From assembly GCA_027382625.1 (NCBI GenBank), contig JAJKFJ010021974.1, positions 1 to 64,000 of the forward strand: a stretch of 64,000 bases of DNA, written 5' to 3'. Source of the DNA: Tetmemena sp. SeJ-2015 (lineage: Eukaryota > Ciliophora > Spirotrichea > Sporadotrichida > Oxytrichidae). The translations under genes were made by a program, and so were the position numbers. The notes under the pieces are model-generated. The model was not told the origin of the DNA, did not search any database, and saw only the letters and a list, made by a program, of their open reading frames with translations. Shown here piece after piece: positions 56,701 to 64,000 of the stretch (positions are counted from its first letter, which is position 1; the number at the start of each line of letters is the position of its first letter).

Positions 56701-59589
56701 TATGTTAAAATTTAAATGAAAATGGGAGTTAAGTTAAAATAATGAATTAAGAATTTTAAATTTGTTGGCGTTAAATTGTAAAGTAGGTACCCAAATATTG
56801 AGGCTTGTTCGTTAGATTATTTAATTTAAATTGAGTCTGTTCTATTGCCATTATGAAAGAAGGTGCCTATGAAGAGATTTTGATGACACAAACTCCCAAC
56901 CAAGAAATAGACAATAAAAATCAAGTTCGCTAAAAACTTATGAACAGTTCAGGTAAACTAGCTTATCAATGAATGGTTATTACCTCTGAATTCAACTCCA
57001 ACGGATTTTAAATTTGGTAATTTATTATTAATTGAATTCACTTTTTATTAAATTCACAGCTATAATGCAGATGGATAAGATTTCACCCTAAACGATGTAG
57101 ATCTTAGAAACAAGCTAAGCGGAGAGAATAGAAAACCTATTGAAAAGAAAGGCAGTAAGTTGGGACACTTGTTTCATTAGACATTCAATAATCATGAAAT
57201 TGCAAATGAAAAGCAGCCTCAAAGTAATAAAACGAGCCAGATGGATATATTATTATAATAAGTAATATAATTTTTGAGTTGATATATCGAAGATTAGTGA
57301 CTCGCAAGATAGGTCATTTATTTCAGCAGTGGACGACAGCATGCAACAAATATTGCCAACCAATACTTAAATATACACTTAAAACATGCAAACTCTCCAC
57401 CCATTAAACAACAAGCAAGGAGCAGGGACAGTCCTCACTACTACTTAAGACTAGAGAGAGATCCAGAATAAAAGCTCATTATAATTTTACACTTATTAAA
57501 TAAACAAATTATAATAAGCTTTGACTAAAACTTAGCAAGTCAGCAGAGCTTCTTAAGAGATATTTTTGCTTTAAAATTTGAATTAAAGAGATGGACGGTA
57601 TATTTAGGAAGATTTTAAGGAGCATAAATTATCTTTCTTTGCAATGATAGTTTAATTTAAAAAGAGCAATTCAATCTTGGGGGAATAAATACAATAGAGC
57701 TGGAATATAATCGTAGAGATAGAAAACTTAAAAGCATCCTTACTCATAGCAATAACATTTTGCACACATTATTTTGAAATAACATGCAGTCATTTAATTC
57801 TGAGTCTCAAAAATCTTCATATCAGGGAATAATCATTAAATTTATATTTAATTAGTTTAAGAATGGCGTTTTAGAGGACAAAAAATACTAAAAGATAGCT
57901 AAGTTCTCTATTTGTAACATTGTAATTCTTTATTAAAGTTTGAGAAAAGAGAACTCAAAGCTTTTTGAATAGAAAGATATCGAAAGAATATTCCATGTAA
58001 TAAAGCTTAAAAGATTGGGACTATTCACCATCATATTAGAATATTTTATTTATCCTAACAATCGCCACAATATCATTCTTCATTGGGTAGTTTTTTAATG
58101 ATAATACTTTGAAATTTAGTATCTGCTGACATCTCAAGTAAAGTATTTTGTTAAATGCAATTTTTCTAATTTGAAGTATATATTTTAATATCTTAGCAGG
58201 CGGATTCCTTTAAGTACCAGTATATGTTCTCCTAGAGACTTGCCTGTCTCACAACCTCTCTAGATTTGATTTTAGAGATGTATGCTAGCAACGCCACGCA
58301 AACATATTTACTATAAATTATCTTGCTTTATTTAAATTTAACATTAGGGTATGAAAACATGACCCTCATGGACTTTATGACTTAGAATTGTGGGAAAATA
58401 GAAACTCAAATGCAATTATACATTCGCGATCCTCCAGACATCATATCTTAGATGAAAGACAAAAATATAAACTCTTAGCATTAGAATTAGAATTTTAATT
58501 AGACTAATTTGCTAAATTTAACACCAATAACTCTTGCTATGTGGAATTCTCTGACGATTTCGACATTTAAAATTGTCTTTCGAAGATTGATGGAATCATG
58601 AAATCTTAAAATTGTCCATTTAGAAGATATTTTTACGAATGAAGTCAGGGCTGCAAATAGCAATAAACTAGCTGTACTACTTTAGCGTGAATGAAGTGAT
58701 TTTCTTTGAGAGTCAAAGACCAAAGGATAGAACTAATTACTTTCTGAGGAACAGGGTTTATACATCGATGACTCAATACTATATAAGCAACAACAATAAT
58801 AAATAAAGCAGATTTTAATTATTTTATATGGACATGGTGTTTGATGTGATAATCCCCATGACCTACACTTTGAGTGAGATGGTAGATGAGGCTATAGACG
58901 TGCATTTAGATGTAATTTTAGACAAGTACTACGTTTACTTATTTCTTTTAATTTATATTAGACTTCTATTTAGTTTTGTTCGGGTGTTTTGTTGCGTTTC
59001 TAATTATCACTCTCGCTTTAATTTTACGAGTAGCCCTGTTAATGCTCCGTACTATAGTAATGCGAACTAGAATTCTAATCAAGATTATTCCCATTGAAGA
59101 GCTTAAAAGAATCATTGAAAATACCAAAGTTTTAGAGAAGGATAAATGAATTCAAATATTTTGATTTATACAAATTTCGTTAAATGCATTTAGGAATCTT
59201 AACCATTAAATGAGCAAAGATAATCATTTCAAAGAGAGTTAAATAAGAATAAAGAGAAGGAGGTTGAAATATTAAATAGTCTATTTAATAAGCAAGACCT
59301 CGTTTTGTTCTAGAAATTTGAAATCAAGAGTATTCAAACTCAGCGATTAAGAAAAGAGATTTAAGAATGGGGTTTGTTTGAAGATTATAACTAAATATTT
59401 TGATTTAATATATATTTCTAATAGTGACTTATCAATTCATCAGCAGAGTCACTTGCCTATAGACACTCGCTCAATCCAGAGATGCCATAAGAACAGTACA
59501 GATAGGGAACACTGAGAGCCTCTCTAGCAGAAGAGGGATCCAAGTGTGGGGAGAGTTTGAGTTAAGCAGGCGGTGAGGATGGTGCTTGA
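50750..59589 (+). CDS. Very large polytopic membrane protein with PAS-like region (ciliate Tmc/PAS type)
   Basis: Many segments on one strand read as one gene. Cys-containing start near 50750 (CRFESGDCHYPTSAAEFYIT). Hydrophobic helices near 50850-51250 (RYLAATFLAFLDLIAINHTS). Cytosolic VLYDQVLGTAKLFRDQKLIN near 51270. A helix near 51460 (FQLFLSIVLLTVLFTPIK). A helical linker 52810-53400 (ILTAYYISEKDHQSFDVDK). A PAS-like part near 53500-53690 (ILMNISALIPNIVAEYHDRF, then GNYLNRFDG and LRRQDFDTVLPVKIQLKIF). A TM near 54740 (AIILFFMILAATAFSLLGMT), luminal and loop segments, another TM near 58060, and a last membrane part at 58828-59000 ending IIPIEELKRII. The final segment ends QAGGEDGA with TGA 59587-59589. 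The I-P-x-x-[IV]-x-x-x-H-x-x-[FY]-I pattern is typical of ciliate PAS-containing multi-TM proteins. Joins are mostly not placed, and two genes could be present. Confidence 0.6.
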
Positions 59590-60469
59590 ACTAAACTAAT
59601 TGTATGGTGAACTTATAACCTTGTAATCATGGCTGCCTATTACAGCATCAGAGGGTTGTATCTTATTTAATTTCCCTAAATGTTCCATCTTACTTCTCTC
59701 CTTGTTCTATAAAAATAGAAATGGTATCCTAATTGTTTGAGATAGTCTAAGGCTTTGCAGTTCTGCGTATTCTTATTAAAATTTGTGACTTTTAGTGAAG
59801 TCAAATCATTTATCGGTCATTAGAAACAACAATGTTTAAACTTAGAAGAATAAAGATCACTGAGGTGAAACAAAGTTACCCGAATGTATAATGGCTCTGC
59901 TCAGTTTCCATAAGGATTCTTGTTATCAATTAGGGGAGCCTTTGAATTCAATTTATCGCTATCTGAGTAGATGCTTGAATATGGTTGAGACTGTCTTTGA
60001 TTTTGAGATTTAACTTCATTTCCTAATATGGTAGTAGTTGGCCCAGTGTAATTTTAAACTGATATTGCTCAAATTTCATTGAAAAGCTAAATTAGTAGTT
60101 CATTTTATTGAATAAGTTATATGAATGTTAGCAGGATTATCTCAGCTCATAATTTAAATTTCATTAGATAGACAATAATTTTTTTATCTTTACTGTTAAA
60201 TTTAGTTTTTGAGAACTTTGATATCATAGATGGCGATTTTATATAAAATCAAATTTGAGGATTTTGAAATTTTTTCTCTCAATATCTCAAGCAGAGCTAG
60301 CTCATTAAATTTTTTTAAAAAATTTAGTGCTATTAAAAAATGATTTGCTATATACAAATCAGTTCACAACTGTTTAAACGAATTTTAAGGGACAATATTT
60401 TATAAAACATTCTTTTAATATTGTTCTCAAGAATATTTAAACTTTTTTGAATTAAATTAGGATTAGGAG
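59590..60469. other. AT-rich intergenic DNA
   Basis: Between convergent genes. It may include the very C-terminus of the exchanger gene, whose frame stays open past 60480 because UAR is sense; no clear coding pattern otherwise. Confidence 0.4.
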
Positions 60470-62849
60470 AGAGTTAGAAGGTAGCAGGAGCCAGACTTGG
60501 TTGTGATTGCATTTCAATCAATCCAGATCTCTCACTGTCTAATCTAACAGATCTTTCAGGGTCATTTACAAAGCTGTGGTGAGACCTTCTGTGAGTTTCA
60601 CTTCCTGCAACTCCACCTGCTTTTTGATTAAGATAGTCAATCAGCATTAATCAAAAATATATCAGCTGAGAATGCTTGTCTCCTCCCTGAGCCTTCTTTG
60701 CAAATATTTCCTCAAGCTTCTCTCCCTCGAGCATCAGCAAATCGTTAAACAGCTTCAATCAAAGGAAAATAAGTATCTTGTATAGCTTCTGTTTCTTGTG
60801 AGAGCCTTTTTCGTAGTTGTAGATAAGAAGAGGCTTGATAATCATTAAGTCAAGTCTTCTCATGATTTGACCGCAACCTTGTTTCTTGTTAGTTTAAGCA
60901 GTTGCAGCCTGTGGTTCATTGTTAACGTCTTCCATGTTAGGGTGCTCTACGACTTCGTGATGACTATCATCATGCCCATGAGCACCTTGAACTATTCCCT
61001 TTGCCTCTTTCTCTGCCTAAACCTTGGCTGCCATCTCCTTTCCGAAAAGACAGTGCTATACAGTAGCTACAGTCGATCCCATAAACACTGTTGTCACTAC
61101 CACAAGAGCTAGAGATGTGGTCACGATCACTGATCTGTTAGCGACATTTAATTAAGAAAACAATCAAGTAATCCTTTAAAACTAAGACAGAGTTGTTGAT
61201 CCTAAGCACAAGACCGAAGGCCACTGCTCCTCTGATCATTCCAGCGTATGAAATGAAGATGAGATCCTTAAATCTGATTCCAGACTTGTAGCCAAACAGC
61301 CTAAAGAGGATTAAACGATGATAAGGTAGTTCATATATGACAATTAAAAATGAATTAAGTCTTACTCAAGGAACTTGATAATTCCCATAGTGCCCATGAA
61401 TCTACCGAGGATAACGATGATCAATTCTGCGATGAAGAGTTGCCATGACCACTCGAAGCTCACGTAAGCAAAGAAAGTCAAACCCAAGTATCCAAACACA
61501 AATGCCTCAACTGCATATCCGAGCATGTTAAAAGCAATTGATGTCACTTGCTTCGATTGAGGTGAGAGATTGTACCAAGAATACTTAGCCATGAAAATTG
61601 AGCAAGCCAACAGAGAGATAATACCTGAAAAGTGGAACAGCTCAGCGATACAGTAAGAAAGATAGCCAAAGCAGAAGATAAGGGTGCACTCAACAACTGG
61701 CTTGACTGTGAGGAATCTCATGTTCTTAGTTGTAATTGAGGAGGCTATTCCAGTCACAATTCCGGTCAAAATACTGAAGAAACTCAAGTTAACGAACGAT
61801 CCAACGATTTTGAAAGGGGTAGTTCCAGTGAACTCTGAATTCGGGCCTGCATATTCCATAACAGTGTTGAACAAAATAATGCACACAGCTCTATAAACAT
61901 TTTGCGCATTAATTTCATTAAAGCATCATTAGTGATACCCTCTCCGAATACAAGAGAGAAGAGCTTAGGTTGCTCTTCGTACTTGATGATTGAAATAGCT
62001 GCGACGACGTCTGTACAGCAAAGAAGAGAGCACATAAGAAGAATCTCCATGACTGAAAGAGTGAACTGCTCATACTCTCTATAATTTAGTCAAGTAAAAT
62101 GATGAATAATTAATGACAAGAGGAGCAGAACTTTAATAAGATTTTGGCCTCATAACGATATTTAAAATTTGATTAGATCTCTAAAGAGAGAAAAGAAATA
62201 TTAGCCAATAACTAGTCTGTCTGATTTAATTTGAGTGCCTTGATTTAAATATGACGCTCTATTTCTAGTTAGCAAGTGTGCAAACAATCCTTAAACTTGC
62301 ACTAATCCTGCATTACTAGTATACTGAAAATACAATTCTTCTTTCTTTCATTAAATTCTGCTTTTGTCTCGTTGACTTACCCAGTATGGCCGTTATACTT
62401 CCATAGAATATCGAACTTGCACACGATGTAGGTCATTACTGAGAAAGCAGTGAAAGTGATCAAAGTTCCGAAAAGCCCGAAGAGTAAATTTTTCATTTAA
62501 AAATAATATATCATCAATTTATGTGATGATGATAAATTTGTTTAAAGAGTAGAATGTTCGTGAAATTCTTGAAGAACTCTTTCCTCTTCATGTTGTAGCC
62601 AGATGCAAAGACTATAGGCGGCAAGCAGAAGTAGAAGAAGAAGTTGTCGTCGAAGGTCATCATTTTATTGATCTCTGAGTGGCCTGTCTGGAAAGCCAGC
62701 CAAGAGAATAGCATTCCGAATATAATGACTAGACCTGCTTCATGGCCTATCTTGCAATGGAACTTTTCAAGTATTGAGCCAATGAACATGTAGAAGAGAA
62801 GCACCATCATGATGATGAATGCTCCCATACTGAACAGATTTGCTGACAT
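60470..62849 (-). CDS. Na+/H+ exchanger (CPA1/NHE family)
   Basis: Membrane antiporter exchanging Na+ for H+. ATG 62849 (MSANLFSMGAFIIMMVLLFY). Family motifs in order: GLVIIFGMLFSWLAFQTGH, FYFCLPPIVFASGYNMKRKE, FFKNFTNILLFGLFGTLITF, YEQFTLSVMEILLMCSLLC, CTDVVAAISII, VFGEGITNDAVCIILFNTV (the GEGxxND core), a stretch of helices to IIVILGRFMGTMGIIKFLE, and YAGMIRGAVAFGLVLR. The cytosolic tail is acidic and His/Asp-containing, then KKQKLFNDLLMLEGEKLEE and SQLIDYLNQKAGG. Five IESs (62487-62551, 61890-61924, 61147-61189, 60756-60788, 60646-60666) and two GT-AG introns (62079-62380, 61301-61365) must be removed. The stop is not fixed; coding is sure to about 60475 (SLAPATF). Intracellular NHE8-like and NHE6-like types are both possible. 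Confidence 0.93.
60646..60666 (-). other. 21-bp IES in NHE tail (pointer GCTGAT)
   Basis: ATCAGC on plus at 60640-60645 and 60661-60666. The 21 bp contain an in-frame TGA; removal gives GDKHSQLIDYLNQKAGG. Confidence 0.88.
60756..60788 (-). other. IES in NHE tail (pointer AAGCT)
   Basis: AGCTT on plus at 60751-60755 and 60784-60788. The 33 bp contain an in-frame TGA; removal gives SHKKQKLFNDLLMLEGEK. Confidence 0.85.
61147..61189 (-). other. IES in NHE gene (pointer TGTC)
   Basis: GACA on plus at 61143-61146 and 61186-61189. Removal of 43 bp gives LVLRINNSVANRSVIVTTSL. Confidence 0.88.
61301..61365 (-). other. GT-AG intron in NHE gene
   Basis: GTAAGA to TTTAG, 65 bp. Splicing joins MGIIKFLE to LFGYKSGIRFKDLIF. 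Confidence 0.85.
61890..61924 (-). other. IES in NHE core motif (pointer GCT)
   Basis: AGC on plus at 61887-61889 and 61922-61924. Removal of 35 bp gives GEGITNDAVCIILFNTV. The only shared repeat is 3 bp, but the restored motif is diagnostic. Confidence 0.9.
62079..62380 (-). other. GT-AG intron in NHE gene
   Basis: GTAAGT to TATAG, 302 bp. Splicing joins LWKYNGHTG to EYEQFTLSVMEILL. Unusually long for this window; it may contain an IES. Confidence 0.75.
62487..62551 (-). other. IES in NHE gene (pointer TACTCTT)
   Basis: AAGAGTA on plus at 62480-62486 and 62545-62551. Removal of 65 bp gives FFKNFTNILLFGLFGTLITF, the family sequence. There are no GT/AG ends at the required joint, so this is not an intron. 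Confidence 0.92.
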
Positions 62850-63578
62850 TTATCTTAAAATAGTAAGATGAATTAAATTTCGAGCAAAAACTAAGAGTGC
62901 CGAGTTGAGAAAGTCAAGTAATGAAGTTTGGAGGAGTATTAGAATGGTTCCCGAGCTATCGAGTCTAAAGAAAGCTTAAGAGGGTCAAGAATGAGTGAAG
63001 GGGCTAAATTATTTCTTAACTTACTGCTGCTAGTATCGATTACTAAACTCTAGAGAATATAAAAATTTTCATTTTCTAATTAAACAAGGTTAACTACTAA
63101 TTTAATTAATTATAAGAAGTTAACATTTAGTTGTTTAAACTTTACTATTTCAATTTACACACTCTTGCTAAAAGACACATTTTATCTCCTTCTACCTGAG
63201 AACGCATTATATCTTTACTCGCTCAATTATTTGAGAAATTGATGAACTAAGGCAGCCTGTTGGTTTCCACTTCTCTAATAGATACCTGTTTAAAATTCAC
63301 AAAGATTCAGTATTTTTAAATGTGAATATAACTTCATCCGTTTTACATGATATTATACGTTCTGCCCGATTTTTCAAAAAATTTTGAATTTGCTTAAGCT
63401 CTTGGCATCTGTGTTAAAACTTGGTACTGTAAGCGCTTCTTGTCGGCTGAGTTTACTAGAAAAATTTGATGAAAAAAGGTAATTTTACTGATTTATTAAA
63501 TCCCACCAATTATACAATCAAATAATGTATAGTGTTTGATTAGATAGTTTTATATAGAGATAGTGATATGATAATCAA

Positions 63579-63612
<34 letters not shown>

Positions 63613-63615
63613 TAG

Positions 63616-63652
<37 letters not shown>

Positions 63653-64000
63653 TAAGATGTCTGAATTGCTAATTTTTAATATCTCTGGTATAGATGGTTG
63701 TTTAATATATTGATTAGTCTTAAAATTAATCTACTAATGCCTTATTAGATTACTCTATTAAAATCTTGATTAACCAATGAGGTGGCTTAATTAAATTTAA
63801 AGCAAATAATTTTGCCACTAATCTTTAAATATTGTTACCCGAGTTTTCTTTTAAAGCTAGAAAGTATTTTTCTCGAGCAGCTTGTTATCTATAATTTTAT
63901 TTAGATTATTATTTCTATAACCATCTTATAAAACACTTATTTGATTATAAATGGTTTGAAGCTACCTCTCTAAAAGTCAGTAAAAAGACTAAAATAGTGG
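62850..64000. other. AT-rich non-coding DNA with microsatellite
   Basis: Upstream of the exchanger gene. No convincing frame on either strand. Confidence 0.5.
63580..63650. repeat. (GATA)n microsatellite
   Basis: About 17 tandem GATA units, interrupted once near 63612 by TTAG. Common in non-coding germline DNA. Confidence 0.95.

Noticed and set aside
62480..62551. The exchanger interruption as a spliceosomal intron
   Set aside because: No GT/AG pair gives FTNILLFGLFGT; only the 7-bp direct-repeat excision does.
1..64000. tRNA, rRNA, CRISPR, bacterial operons and telomeric C4A4/G4T4 tracts
   Set aside because: None was seen by eye. The absence of telomeric repeats fits internal germline DNA but was not tested exhaustively.

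Overview
The window reads as germline (micronuclear) DNA of a spirotrich ciliate, most likely an Oxytricha- or Stylonychia-like hypotrich. Three observations support this. (1) Real protein-coding frames run straight through TAA and TAG, which stand where glutamine is expected, and genes end on TGA; this is the ciliate code with UAR = Gln, and not the Euplotes code. (2) Conserved proteins are interrupted by short AT-rich segments of about 20 to 90 bp, each flanked by an exact direct repeat of about 3 to 10 bp. Deleting one repeat copy plus the intervening DNA restores the frame and the family consensus. This is the MDS/IES organisation of spirotrich germline genes: macronuclear-destined segments, internal eliminated sequences and pointers. 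(3) Ordinary GT-AG introns are present as well. Conventional ORF finding therefore fails in most of the window.

Layout. 1-321: end of a Q/N-rich gene (-). 1242-8341: an HMG-box protein, a Q-rich protein and a TPR protein, all (+). 8550-12220: an unknown frame, an orphan Rab-like segment and a serine-rich coiled-coil gene (+). 12497-15340: an unknown gene and a ULK/Atg1-like kinase (-). 16057-25771: a crowded minus-strand region with a long low-complexity gene, several coding fragments and a seven-transmembrane receptor. A coding segment here (23087-23226) appears to be displaced by 3 kb from its place in the gene, so this is the best candidate for a scrambled gene. 25987-28870: coiled-coil gene (-). 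30432-34858: a BAG6-like ubiquitin-domain protein with a Tudor-knot, plus a following frame (+). 35900-37010: a GC-rich, decayed Tc1/IS630-type transposase (-). 37056-43580: four minus-strand genes (unknown, coiled-coil, LRR, unknown); the last contains a 640-bp inverted repeat. 43955-45970: glutamate dehydrogenase (+), with three introns and no obvious IES. 46352-47338: Cys-rich membrane protein (-). 47450-48590: SAP30BP/HCNGP-family protein (+). 50750-59589: a very large polytopic membrane protein with a PAS-like region (+). 60470-62849: a Na+/H+ exchanger (-) with five well-supported IESs. The rest is AT-rich and looks non-coding.

The genes have no shared pathway. In the somatic macronucleus they would lie on separate gene-sized chromosomes, so neighbourhood says little about function. 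What unites the window is the DNA-rearrangement architecture. All joins were made by eye; boundaries are approximate unless a pointer is given, and because two of three stop codons are sense, spurious open frames are common and frame choice is sometimes uncertain.
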